From Kribbella capetownensis (lineage in GTDB: Bacteria; Actinomycetota; Actinomycetes; Propionibacteriales; Kribbellaceae): a stretch of DNA of 64,000 nt. Below the pieces are notes generated by a model. The model had not been told where the DNA came from. It ran no database searches and saw only the letters and a list, made by a program, of their open reading frames with translations. Position numbers and translations under genes: made by a program. Positions 54,468-62,516 of the stretch are shown here, one piece after another; position 1 is the stretch's first letter; every line of letters begins with the position of its first letter. The DNA lies in NCBI RefSeq assembly GCF_004331485.1, contig NZ_SJKD01000001.1, positions 1,240,001 through 1,304,000 of the forward strand, in the 5' to 3' direction.

Positions 54468-54481
54468 GAAAAAAGCCCGTC
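54459..54481 (-). promoter_or_regulatory. Hairpin spanning the HNH stop and GNAT start
   Basis: GACGGGC/GCCCGTC 7-pair stem with a 9-base loop that, on the minus strand, contains TTTTTT. It begins at the HNH stop codon and its 3' arm includes the GNAT ATG. It could be a weak terminator of HNH or a translation-limiting structure for GNAT. Confidence 0.45.
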
Positions 54482-54929
54482 ATGTCTGTATGACGAGCTC
54501 TGCGCGGGTTGGTACCCAGGGTTGCCAGAGGAGCGGCATGCCGGCCTCCGCGGGTGTGCGGTTGCCCTTCCGCTCGTTGCAGGTGGCATGGGCGGCCACG
54601 GCGTTCAGCCACTCGGTGCGGCCGCCCCTGGATCTGGGTTGAACATGATCCATGGTGTCGGCATTGTCCAGACCGCAGTACGCACACCGGAACTTGTCAC
54701 GCCGGAGCACACCGTGCTTGCTGTACTTCATCCGGCCGGCCGCGTAGCGCCAGTGGGTGACGACGTACCGGACCAGGCGCAGAACGCGCGGAACCGGAAA
54801 AGGGCCGATGGTCCGCTCTCCGTGCGCCTCTTCCACCACTGCGACCTCTCGGACCAGCATCCGGATGGCGTGCTGGATCGAGACGGTGTGCAGCGGCTCG
54901 TATGACGCGTTCAGGACTATGACGCTCAT
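54480..54929 (-). CDS. HNH endonuclease
   Basis: 149 residues. An N-terminal part beginning MSVIVLNASYEPLHTVSIQHAIRMLVREVAVV is followed by the zinc-containing HNH core: CAYCG, DTMDHVQPRSRGGRTEWLNAVAAHATCNERKGNRTP. This exact type (5-methylcytosine-restriction-like HNH of about 150-170 residues) is a conserved single-copy actinobacterial gene of unknown role. GGAGG lies 5-7 bases before the ATG. It is divergent from the DUF3151 gene. Confidence 0.93.
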   Translation of the reverse strand: MSVIVLNASYEPLHTVSIQHAIRMLVREVAVVEEAHGERTIGPFPVPRVLRLVRYVVTHWRYAAGRMKYSKHGVLRRDKFRCAYCGLDNADTMDHVQPRSRGGRTEWLNAVAAHATCNERKGNRTPAEAGMPLLWQPWVPTRAELVIQT

Positions 54930-55074
54930 CCGGTGCCTCCTTCCGGCCGTAGCTGGGAACCACGGCGGCTATCACGCAGGGTCTCAAGCATCCGTGGCCG
55001 GTCGGTGAACGGTCAACGGATTTCGCCAGACGGTCACGTACCGGTTCGGCTGCGTGATCGGCGAAGATGTGCTT

Positions 55075-55482
55075 ATGGAATTGAACAATCTGCTCTCAGG
55101 TCCTCCCGAGACACTACTCCCAGTCGACCCGGCCGCGGCGGAACTCGCCGCCGGGGCAGCTGCGGCGGACGTCGCGGCCAAGTTCCCCACGTCCTCGCTG
55201 GCCTGGGGCGTGCTGGCCGAGGCAGCCCTGGCGGACGGCCGCACGATCGAGGCCTACGCGTACGCCCGGACCGGCTACCACCGCGGCCTGGACCTGCTCC
55301 GGCGCAACGGCTGGAAGGGCCACGGACCGGTCCCGTGGGAGCACGAGCCGAACCGAGGCTTCCTGCGCTGCCTCGCCGTACTGGGCAAGGCCGCCGCGCT
55401 GATCGACGAGAAGGACGAGGCCGAGCGCTGCGCCACGTTCCTGCGCGACTCGTCGCCCACCGCGGCCGACGTGCTGAGCTGA
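55075..55482 (+). CDS. DUF3151 family protein
   Basis: 135 residues (MELNNLLSGPPETLLPVDPAAAELAAGAAAADVAAKFPTSSLAWGVLAEAALADGRTIEAYAYARTGYHRGLDLLRRNGWKGHGPVPWEHEPNRGFLRCLAVLGKAAALI), a TPR-like helical family of unknown function conserved across actinobacteria beside fba and purA. Start at ATG 55075: GAAGAT (55063-55068) lies exactly 6 bases upstream, a leaderless layout, and homology begins there. Confidence 0.94.
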   Translation: MELNNLLSGPPETLLPVDPAAAELAAGAAAADVAAKFPTSSLAWGVLAEAALADGRTIEAYAYARTGYHRGLDLLRRNGWKGHGPVPWEHEPNRGFLRCLAVLGKAAALIDEKDEAERCATFLRDSSPTAADVLS

Positions 55483-55525
55483 AACCTGGTTGTCGGGCTG
55501 GTGACTCGGCGGCATGATCCGTCGG

Positions 55526-56272
55526 GTGACCAGCCCGTATGCGCAGGACGAATACAGAGTCGGCTTCGACTGGGGACCGGTCGGTGCGAAAGTGGTCGCC
55601 GGCAACCTGGTGGCTGTCGTGGACGTGCTGTCGTTCACGACAGCGGTGACCGTCGCCGTCGATCAAGGCATTGACGTGTACCCGTACCGGTGGCGCGACG
55701 AGACGGCCGTTGCCTATGCCAAGCAGTACGACGCTCAGCTCGCGGTCGGCAGGTCCGATGCGGGTCCGGGCGACATCAGCCTGTCGCCGGTCACCATCCG
55801 TCAAGCGCACGGAGTCGAGCGGCTGGTGCTCCCTTCGCCCAACGGCTCGACCATCTCGCAACAGCTCAGCGACAGCGGCGCCACAGTGATCGCAGTGTCG
55901 CTCCGCAACCGGTCTGCGGCGGCGGCCTGGGTGAACGAGCGATGCGCCGAGGAGCCCGACCTCAAGGTGGTCGCGATCGCGGCAGGGGAGCGGTGGACGG
56001 ACGGATCGCTCCGGCCGGCTGTGGAGGACCTCTGGGGTGCCGGTGGGTTCCTGAGCGCCCTGCAAGTGGACGGGTTGTCGCCGGAGGCCCGAGCGGCGGT
56101 GGCGGCGTACGAGGCTGTGGCAGACGAGCTGCCTGCACTGCTGTACGACTGCGCCGGCGGTCGCGAACTCACGCAGTACGGCTACCCCGACGACGTGGCG
56201 ATCGCGGCGGAGGTCGACACCAGCCAATTCGTCCCCGTTCTGAGGGACGGTAAGATGAGCGCGTCAACCTGA
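55526..56272 (+). CDS. ComB-like 2-phosphosulfolactate phosphatase family protein
   Basis: 248 residues. Motifs of the ComB family: VAVVDVLSFTTAVTVAVDQG, RLVLPSPNGSTISQQL, VVAIAAGERWTDGSLRPAVEDLWGAGGFL and DDVAIAAEVDTSQFVPVL. In archaea ComB acts in coenzyme M synthesis; actinobacterial homologues have no known coenzyme M role, so the substrate is open. GTG 55526 is preferred to ATG 55514, because that ATG lies inside a CATGAT -10-like hexamer (55513-55518) with 7 bases to the GTG. Confidence 0.88.
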   Translation: MTSPYAQDEYRVGFDWGPVGAKVVAGNLVAVVDVLSFTTAVTVAVDQGIDVYPYRWRDETAVAYAKQYDAQLAVGRSDAGPGDISLSPVTIRQAHGVERLVLPSPNGSTISQQLSDSGATVIAVSLRNRSAAAAWVNERCAEEPDLKVVAIAAGERWTDGSLRPAVEDLWGAGGFLSALQVDGLSPEARAAVAAYEAVADELPALLYDCAGGRELTQYGYPDDVAIAAEVDTSQFVPVLRDGKMSAST

Positions 56273-56426
56273 GCTACGACTTACTGCCCGTTGATAGAGC
56301 CGGTAGGCGGCGCGCGTCCCCGCTTCCTGCCCGAGATATGGACGGTTGTAGGCGGACTCGGACAGATCGGTGCAGCAGGACGCCCACGGTCGGTCCCCGC
56401 CCCTCCGGGCAGCGGAAGGTACTACC

Positions 56427-57662
56427 GTGCCGGCACTCACCGGACGGATCCGCACGCCTGCAGCGACCTACGCAGAGGTACTGCGTACTCCCGGGGCGTG
56501 GAAGTTCTACCTAGCAGCGGCACCGGCTCGCATCGGTATCGCTATGACCAGCCTGGGCATCGTGTGGCTGGTCCACAGTTCCACCGGCTCGTACGCCGCC
56601 GCCGGCAGCGTGACTGGTGGATTCGCAGTCGCTGAGGCACTGGCGGGTCCACAGGTCGCACGCCTGATCGACAAGTACGGCCAGACCCGCATGCTGCCGA
56701 TCACTCTGCTGGCTCATGGCCTGGCGGTGGCTCTACTGATCGGCCTCACAACGCAGTCGGCACCGCTGCCGGTGCTGGTCGCTGCTGGCGTTCTGGCCGG
56801 CGGATCGCTGCCGCAAGTAGGCGCGCAGACCTCAGCCAGGTGGTCGCATGCTCTCCGTGGCGGGCCTGGACTGTCCTCGGCGTACGCGCTGGAGTCACTC
56901 GGCACAGGCGTCGCGTTCATGGTCGGCCCGGCTCTGATCGGTACGGTCAGTAGCCTTGCCAGTCCGGTCGCCGGATCGATCCTCGCGACGACTCTGCTGC
57001 TCGCCGGCGGGCTATCGCTGTCCGTGCAACGCAGTACGGCGCCTCCACCGGCGGTGCACGAGCGTGGGACCGGCAAGGCGCGGCTGATGCGCCCGACCTT
57101 CCTCGGCCTGATCGGGACCAACGTCGGCATCGGTCTGTTCTTCGGCAGCATGCAGGTGTCGGTGACGGCGTACGCACTGAGCAGAGGTAGCCCCGGACTC
57201 GCCGGACCGCTGTACAGCGTGACCAGTCTGGTCAGTCTGTTCGCCGGACTCGCCTACGGCGCACGGCGATGGCGGACTCCACCGCTCACTCAGCTGGCGA
57301 TCACCCTGGCTGGTCTGGCGTTGACCTGTGTGCCGTTGCTGATGGTCGAAACCCCGCTGCAGGCAGGTATCGCGTTAGCCCTTCCAGGCTTGGCGATCGC
57401 GCCGTTCCAGATCCTGTCCGCAGTACTGGCACAGGCAGAGGTGCACCCCGCCGTACTCACGCAGGCCTTCACCTGGCTCAACTCCGGCTGCGCCGCGGGC
57501 ATCGCACTCGGCGCAGCCTTCGCCGGCCACATCGTCGACGCCCACGATCCGCACTACGGCTTCCTCCTAGCGTTGCTCTCAGCAACAGCCGCTGCCGCGG
57601 TCGCCGTCGTGATCAGGGCTGGCAAGCGGTGCCGGGAATCACGAATGACTGTGCGTGGATGA
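56427..57662 (+). CDS. MFS transporter
   Basis: 411 residues with about 12 hydrophobic segments. Typical parts are MTSLGIVWLVHSSTGSYAAAGSVTGGFAVAEALAGPQVARLIDKYGQTRML (motif A-like loop) and TNVGIGLFFGSMQVSVTAYALSRG in helix 7. GTG 56427 follows GGAAGG by 7 bases. The subgroup resembles small actinobacterial MFS proteins related to arabinose efflux permeases; the substrate is unknown. Confidence 0.9.
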   Translation: MPALTGRIRTPAATYAEVLRTPGAWKFYLAAAPARIGIAMTSLGIVWLVHSSTGSYAAAGSVTGGFAVAEALAGPQVARLIDKYGQTRMLPITLLAHGLAVALLIGLTTQSAPLPVLVAAGVLAGGSLPQVGAQTSARWSHALRGGPGLSSAYALESLGTGVAFMVGPALIGTVSSLASPVAGSILATTLLLAGGLSLSVQRSTAPPPAVHERGTGKARLMRPTFLGLIGTNVGIGLFFGSMQVSVTAYALSRGSPGLAGPLYSVTSLVSLFAGLAYGARRWRTPPLTQLAITLAGLALTCVPLLMVETPLQAGIALALPGLAIAPFQILSAVLAQAEVHPAVLTQAFTWLNSGCAAGIALGAAFAGHIVDAHDPHYGFLLALLSATAAAAVAVVIRAGKRCRESRMTVRG

Positions 57663-57801
57663 TCATCGGCGTCTCCTTCGCGGCCTGTCGAGTGGTCCAT
57701 CGAACTGTGTCGGTCGCGCCTGCAAGACTGTCACTGGTCGAGGATTGCATGACGAGGCTTGGTCGGAGATAAGCTCGGAGGCCACGCTCAGAGAGGGTGC
57801 G

Positions 57802-58443
57802 ATGACGGACATTTACACCACGCCGCTCCTTACCGCGCGAGAGACGGCGCGCTATCTCAAGATGCCTGAGTCGACCCTGGACACCTGGCTGTCGGACAAC
57901 TCAGGGGCGTCGCTGGTACACGCGGTCAGGCCAGAGCGAAGGGGATGGCCCAGGGTTCCGTTCGTCGGGATCATCGAGGCCTACGTGCTGCGAACACTTC
58001 GTGATGAACTCGGCTTCTCGATGCCGACTGTCAGGCGGGCGGCCGACCTGGTGAGGTCCGAGTTTGCGGATGCGTATGCCCTGGCGAGCGAGCGGATTGC
58101 AACAGACGGCATCGAACTGTTCGTGAGAGTGGCCGACGAGTCTTTGGTGCGCGCGCCAGACCGCCAAGGCGCATTTCCCGAGGTTCTTGCGGACTATCTG
58201 AGGTACATCAGCTGGGATGCGGCTGGAGCCCCTGAACGTCTCAGGCTGCCGCAGTATCCGTCAGAGGCTGAGGTGGTCATTGACCCACGGTTCGGCTGGG
58301 GCGCACCTGTGCTGGCCAAGAGCAAGGTTCCGGTCGAGGCGATGGTCTCCCTGTGGAGGACGGGCGAGCCCATCAGCGTCGTTGCCGAGGAGTACGAACT
58401 CCCCGCGGATGTAGTCGAGAATGTCCTCCGCCAGGCCGCCTGA
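57802..58443 (+). CDS. DUF433-type antitoxin (VapB45-like)
   Basis: 213 residues: an N-terminal part with a helix-turn-helix look (TARETARYLKMPESTLDTWLSD), a central helical segment (IIEAYVLRTLRDELGFSMPTVRRAADLVRSEF) and a C-terminal DUF433 domain (VIDPRFGWGAPVLAKSKVPVEAMVSLWRTGEPISVVAEEYELPADVVENVLRQAA). The plan matches M. tuberculosis VapB45 (Rv2018). The stop overlaps the toxin gene by 23 bases. The region is poorer in G+C than its neighbours (ACATTTACACC, GATAAGC), which suggests recent transfer. Confidence 0.85.
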   Translation: MTDIYTTPLLTARETARYLKMPESTLDTWLSDNSGASLVHAVRPERRGWPRVPFVGIIEAYVLRTLRDELGFSMPTVRRAADLVRSEFADAYALASERIATDGIELFVRVADESLVRAPDRQGAFPEVLADYLRYISWDAAGAPERLRLPQYPSEAEVVIDPRFGWGAPVLAKSKVPVEAMVSLWRTGEPISVVAEEYELPADVVENVLRQAA

Positions 58444-58816
58444 GTTCTTCTTCGATCGAAGTCTCGGAAAGGCATCGGCCAATCGTCTCCGTGATCATGG
58501 CTGGACGGTGCACCTCATCGCGGAGTTCTATCCCGACGATGCAGCTGACATTGCGGACGAAGAGTGGATCGCCGAGGGTTGCTCGCGCGGCTGGGTCCTG
58601 CTCACGAAGGACAAGAAAATCCGCTACCGTGCACGCGAGCTAGAGGCCTTGGATCGTGGGAATCTCTTCTGCCTGGCCTCAGGCAACCTGACCCTTGATC
58701 AGATGGCGCAACGCTTCATAGACGCTGAGGCCGCCATCTTTAGGGCGACTGACAGAAACTCTGTCGGGTTCTGGCACGTCCTCGATCGCGGTCGTGTCAC
58801 CAAGATGTGGCCGTAG
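58421..58816 (+). CDS. PIN-like toxin (VapC45/Mut7-C type)
   Basis: 131 residues: PEFFFDRSLGKASANRLRDHGWTVHLIAEFYPDDAADIADEEWIAEGCSRGWVLLTKDKKIRYRARELEAL. Acidic residues D (FFFDRSLG), the DEEW pair and D in LLTKDKK are the expected metal ligands of the DUF5615-like PIN fold. The 23-base overlap with the antitoxin gene and the order antitoxin-toxin support a translationally coupled type II pair, like M. tuberculosis VapBC45 (Rv2018-Rv2019). The RNA target is unknown. Confidence 0.85.
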   Translation: MSSARPPEFFFDRSLGKASANRLRDHGWTVHLIAEFYPDDAADIADEEWIAEGCSRGWVLLTKDKKIRYRARELEALDRGNLFCLASGNLTLDQMAQRFIDAEAAIFRATDRNSVGFWHVLDRGRVTKMWP

Positions 58817-58822
58817 GCATGC

Positions 58823-59644
58823 TCAGGGTTGGTAGGTGATTTGGCGTTCGGCTGCGGCTCGGGCGGCGTATTCGGCTGGGGTGAGGCCGATTTGTTGCTT
58901 GAACTCCTTGGAGAAGTGGGCCTGGTCGAAGTAGCCGAGGGAGGCGGACAGTTCCGCGAGCTCGGCTACTTCGCCCTGGGCCAGGAGTTCGGCGCCGTCG
59001 TGCAGGCGGTAGCGGCGGAGCACCCACTTCGGGCCGACGCCGACGTACCGGCGGAAGAGTCGCTGCAGGGTGCGGATCGGGATGTCGAACTGCTCGGTGA
59101 TCTGGTCCACCCGGGCCACTGAGCGGTCCGCCGACATTGCGGTCACGATCTCCCGGACCAGTTCGTACGACGGGTCCGGGGGAGCGAGGTGATCGCGCAG
59201 GAACGCCTCGAACACCGCACGGCGCCGTACGTCGGACTCCTCGGCGAACATCAGGTCCGCGAGCCGGTCGCCGTCCGGGAACACCGCGGTCAGCGGCAGG
59301 ATCTCGTCGCGGAACGACGCCACGTCCAGTCCGGTCACCGCGCCGAACCCACCGGCCCAGAACTTCACCCCGAAGGCTCGCCCGCGGCCGACCAGCTCAC
59401 GCTCGAACTTGCGAGTGCAGATGCCGTTGACGAAGGCGCCCCCGGGCTGCTCGAAGGTGACGTTGACGCTCGGGAACGGCAGCACCTCGGCCGTATACGG
59501 CTCGTCCAGATCCCACTCGACGATCCAGTACCACTCCACGAAGCGGCCGATCTCAGGTCCCGCGGCGAGGCGGTGCAGCGAGCGGTGCCGGGCCTGCTCG
59601 CGCGGATGCAGGATGCCCTTCTCGCTCTCCGGCGGAGTCGTCAC
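58823..59644 (-). CDS. AraC family regulator
   Basis: 273 residues. N-terminal part with RFVEWYWIVEWDLDEPYTAEVLPFPSVNVTFEQPGGAFVNGICTRKFERELVGRGRAFGVKFWAGGF (the DUF6597-like sensor) and a C-terminal AraC DNA-binding domain (VDQITEQFDIPIRTLQRLFRRYVGVGPKWVLRRYRLHDGAELLAQG; SLGYFDQAHFSKEFKQQIGLTPAEYAA). The start is GTG 59644. It is divergent from the VOC gene at 59702, which it most likely controls. Confidence 0.9.
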   Translation of the reverse strand: MTTPPESEKGILHPREQARHRSLHRLAAGPEIGRFVEWYWIVEWDLDEPYTAEVLPFPSVNVTFEQPGGAFVNGICTRKFERELVGRGRAFGVKFWAGGFGAVTGLDVASFRDEILPLTAVFPDGDRLADLMFAEESDVRRRAVFEAFLRDHLAPPDPSYELVREIVTAMSADRSVARVDQITEQFDIPIRTLQRLFRRYVGVGPKWVLRRYRLHDGAELLAQGEVAELAELSASLGYFDQAHFSKEFKQQIGLTPAEYAARAAAERQITYQP

Positions 59645-59701
59645 CAGTGGCTGTCGCTTTCTTACAAGACCGGTACGGCGGTCAACGGATTGACTACCGA
59701 C

Positions 59702-60187
59702 ATGACGGAGAACACGGTAAACCCCATCCCCGACGGTTATCACTCGCTGACCCCGTACCTCGCCGTGGCGGACGGGCCGAAGGCGATCGAGTTCTACCGG
59801 TCGGTGTTCGGGGCCGAGGTGATCAGCCGGCAGGACATGCCGGACGGGCGGCTCGGACAGGCGGAGCTGAAGTTCGGGAACTCGATGCTGCAGCTGAGCG
59901 ACCAGATGCCGCAGATCGGACTGCAGGCACCGAACGGCGAGTGGGTGCATTCCTCGCTGGTGCACTACGTGCCCGACGTGGACGCGACGTACGCGAAGGC
60001 GATCGCGGCCGGGGCGAAGCCGGTGGAGGAGGTCCAGACCTTCATGACCGGCGACCGCTTCGGGACGGTGATCGACCCGTTCGGCCACCGCTGGGCGATC
60101 CTGACGAAGGTCGAGGACGTGTCACGGGAGGAAGCGGATCGGCGGGTGAAGGAGTGGCTGGCCTCCAACCCGGAGGAGCTGCAGTAG
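59702..60187 (+). CDS. VOC/PhnB-like protein
   Basis: 161 residues: HSLTPYLAVADGPKAIEFYRSVFGAEVISRQDMPDGRLGQAELKFGNSMLQLSDQMP and FMTGDRFGTVIDPFGHRWAILTKVEDVSREEADRRVKEWLAS match the PhnB/YdcF-type glyoxalase family. Members of this group are commonly found next to AraC regulators in actinobacteria. ATG 59702 is the first in-frame start before the homology. No metal-ligand set is certain. Confidence 0.9.
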   Translation: MTENTVNPIPDGYHSLTPYLAVADGPKAIEFYRSVFGAEVISRQDMPDGRLGQAELKFGNSMLQLSDQMPQIGLQAPNGEWVHSSLVHYVPDVDATYAKAIAAGAKPVEEVQTFMTGDRFGTVIDPFGHRWAILTKVEDVSREEADRRVKEWLASNPEELQ

Positions 60188-60245
60188 AAGAGTGAAGGCG
60201 CGCTGACCTGCGAACTCAAGCCGCCGGCAGTGTAAGGATGCCGTC

Positions 60246-60941
60246 ATGGACCCCGCCGCCGTCTCCCCCTGGCGCCGACTGACGCGTGCGGTCGTCTACG
60301 CGGTCGTCGTCGCCATCCCGCTGGCGATGCTGGCGTTCCTCGTCCGCACCGAGTACGACCCGCTGGTGAGATTCGACCAGGACCTCATCGTCGCCGCAAC
60401 CGACTACACCCGCGGCCACCCACGGTTCCGGACGTTCGTCGACACGTGGGAGCTGATCAGCCAGCCCTGGGTGATTTTCCTGTTCCTGGGCCTGCCGGTG
60501 AGCCTGTACGTCTGGTTCGGCAAGCACCTGCGGACGCGGGCCTGGTGGGCGCTGGCGACGATGGCCGCCGGCTGGGCCATCGCGGCCGGGCTCAAGCTTC
60601 TCGTCCACCGTGCCCGCCCCGAGATCGACGACCCGTTCGCCCAGCACGCCGGATACTCCTTCCCCTCCGGTCACGCCACCAACAACGCCATCGTCGTCAC
60701 CGTGGTCGTGCTGTTGATATGGCCCCTGGTGGGTACCGGTCTGCGGAGGCTGCTGGTCGGCCTCGGTGCGGTCTGGGTGATCGTGACGTGTGCCGACAGG
60801 CTTTTCGCGGGCGCCCACTTCCTGTCCGACGTCACGGCCGGTGTGCTGCTCGGGTGCGGGCTGACGGCCGCGTCGTACGCGGGCTACAAGGGCTGGAGGC
60901 CGCCAACCCCCATCGACAGCACGACGGAAGGGTCAGACTGA
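60246..60941 (+). CDS. PAP2-type membrane phosphatase, copy 1
   Basis: 231 residues, about five to six transmembrane helices and the three acid-phosphatase motifs: KLLVHRARPEID, FPSGHATNN and CADRLFAGAHFLSD (DR-x5-H-x3-D). These enzymes remove phosphate from lipid phosphates or undecaprenyl diphosphate at the outer membrane face. AAGGAT lies 6 bases before the ATG. It overlaps the next PAP2 gene by one base (TGATG), so the pair is an operon. Confidence 0.92.
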   Translation: MDPAAVSPWRRLTRAVVYAVVVAIPLAMLAFLVRTEYDPLVRFDQDLIVAATDYTRGHPRFRTFVDTWELISQPWVIFLFLGLPVSLYVWFGKHLRTRAWWALATMAAGWAIAAGLKLLVHRARPEIDDPFAQHAGYSFPSGHATNNAIVVTVVVLLIWPLVGTGLRRLLVGLGAVWVIVTCADRLFAGAHFLSDVTAGVLLGCGLTAASYAGYKGWRPPTPIDSTTEGSD

Positions 60942-61630
60942 TGGCGTTCCTCGCCCGCTGGCAGGAAGACACGTCCCGACCCACGGCCAAGGAGGCGGGC
61001 CGCGACCTGGCGGTCCGCGCGCTGGCGCCTCTCGTGGTGTGGTGGTTGGTCGTGGTCGGGGTGGGCTGGCTCCTCACCGACGGCCCGCTGAAGGACCTGG
61101 GCGGCTCCGAGGAAAGCGTCAGCAAGAGCTTGGAGTCGTCACGGATGGCGTTCGGTGACGCGGTCACGCTCTTCTTCTCGTGGACGGGCGCGACGGTCAG
61201 CATCATCGGCGTGTGCCTGGTCGTGGTCGTGCTGGTCTGGCGGCGGACGAAGCAGTGGTGGTTCGCGGTCGTGCCGCTGATCGCGATCAGCCTGCAGGGG
61301 TTGGTCTTCTTCGTCACCCAGCTCCTCATCGTCCGCGAGCGGCCAGACGTCGAGAAGCTGGACAACTCGGCGCCGACGTCCAGCTTCCCGAGCGGGCACA
61401 CCGGCGCCGCGACCGCGCTGTACTTCACGCTGGGGCTGATGGCCCTGCGGATCGCGAACCCGGTGCTCCGCACCGTGGTGGTCAGCGTGTGCGTGGCGGT
61501 CCCGTTCCTCGTCGCGACGGCACGGCTCTACCGGGGCATGCACTTCTTCAGCGACGTGACGGTTGCCATCCTCAACGGCTCGGTTGCGGCCCTGCTCGCC
61601 TGGTGCTGGCTGCGTCGCGACGATCGGTAG
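60941..61630 (+). CDS. PAP2-type membrane phosphatase, copy 2
   Basis: 229 residues, paralogue of the previous gene: LIVRERPDVE, FPSGHTGAATA and ATARLYRGMHFFSDV (R-x5-H-x3-D). It has a longer N-terminal part (about 30 residues, cytoplasmic, with EDTSRPTAKEAGRDLAVRAL) before the first helix. Substrates could be phosphatidic acid, linking it to the diacylglycerol-kinase-type gene nearby, or undecaprenyl diphosphate. Confidence 0.92.
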   Translation: MAFLARWQEDTSRPTAKEAGRDLAVRALAPLVVWWLVVVGVGWLLTDGPLKDLGGSEESVSKSLESSRMAFGDAVTLFFSWTGATVSIIGVCLVVVVLVWRRTKQWWFAVVPLIAISLQGLVFFVTQLLIVRERPDVEKLDNSAPTSSFPSGHTGAATALYFTLGLMALRIANPVLRTVVVSVCVAVPFLVATARLYRGMHFFSDVTVAILNGSVAALLAWCWLRRDDR

Positions 61631-61632
61631 GA

Positions 61633-62442
61633 TCAGACCCGCGCGTAGCGGGCACGCGCGAAGGAGTACACGCCGTACGCCGCCAGGCCGAGCGCGATGC
61701 CAAGCAGAATGACCGTGCCGGCGGGCAGGTCCCGCATCGATCGGAGGCCGCCGTCCAGGCCGGTCGCCTTGCCCGCCCGGTGCTGGATCGCGGCCGTGAT
61801 GAAGAGGATGCCCACGGCCGCCAGTGCGATGCCCTTACCGATGTAGCCGACCCTGGCGGCGAGGACCACCCCCCGACCCGGGTGCTCCTGCAGGTCCTGG
61901 AGGAACCGTTTCCGCCAGCCCTTGTCCACGTGGTAGGCGGCGATGCCGATGATGGCGACGCCGACCAGACCGACGAGAACCCGGCCACCCGGTGCCTCCA
62001 TCAGGGTTGCGGTGAATTCCTTGGTCTGTTTGTTGGTCGACGTACGACCGCCCGAGGCGAACGTGAAGGACGTCCAGGCGAGCGCGCCGTACAGCACGAG
62101 CTTGGCGCCGGCCTTCGCCTTGTCGGACGCCTCGTGCCGGGTGATGAGCTCCGTGAGCTGCCAGAGGGCGAGCAGGGCGAACCCAACCGCGATCACCCAG
62201 AGCAGGACCTGTCCCGCCGACTCCTCGGCGAGTGTCGCCAGCGCCCCCGACTGACTCGCCTCCTGGCTGCCGCCGCCGAGAGCGATCTGCGCGGTCAGGT
62301 AGGCGAGCAGCAGGTGCAGGACGCCGCTGGCGCCGTAGCCGAGGCGAGCCCCCCACTCGACCACGGGATGGTCACCGGCCCTGGCTGCGGTCCTCTTCGC
62401 CGAGTCGCTCCCCCCGCCGAGCCGATCGCCACTGCTGCTCAT
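61633..62442 (-). CDS. DUF1206 membrane protein
   Basis: 269 residues with about six hydrophobic helices in three similar pairs: WGARLGYGASGVLHLLLAYLTAQIALG, LVLYGALAWTSFTFASGG and ARVGYIGKGIALAAVGILFITAAIQH. The repeated R-x-GY-x-x-x-G pattern defines DUF1206, an actinobacterial membrane family without known function. GGGAG lies 7 bases before the ATG. It is convergent with the PAP2 pair and divergent from the kinase gene. Confidence 0.93.
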   Translation of the reverse strand: MSSSGDRLGGGSDSAKRTAARAGDHPVVEWGARLGYGASGVLHLLLAYLTAQIALGGGSQEASQSGALATLAEESAGQVLLWVIAVGFALLALWQLTELITRHEASDKAKAGAKLVLYGALAWTSFTFASGGRTSTNKQTKEFTATLMEAPGGRVLVGLVGVAIIGIAAYHVDKGWRKRFLQDLQEHPGRGVVLAARVGYIGKGIALAAVGILFITAAIQHRAGKATGLDGGLRSMRDLPAGTVILLGIALGLAAYGVYSFARARYARV

Positions 62443-62516
62443 GATGTCTCCCTCGCCTACGTGTACCCAGCCACCACCGCTGGTAAGCCTCGCAGGCGCC
62501 GTGCAACAGTACGCGG

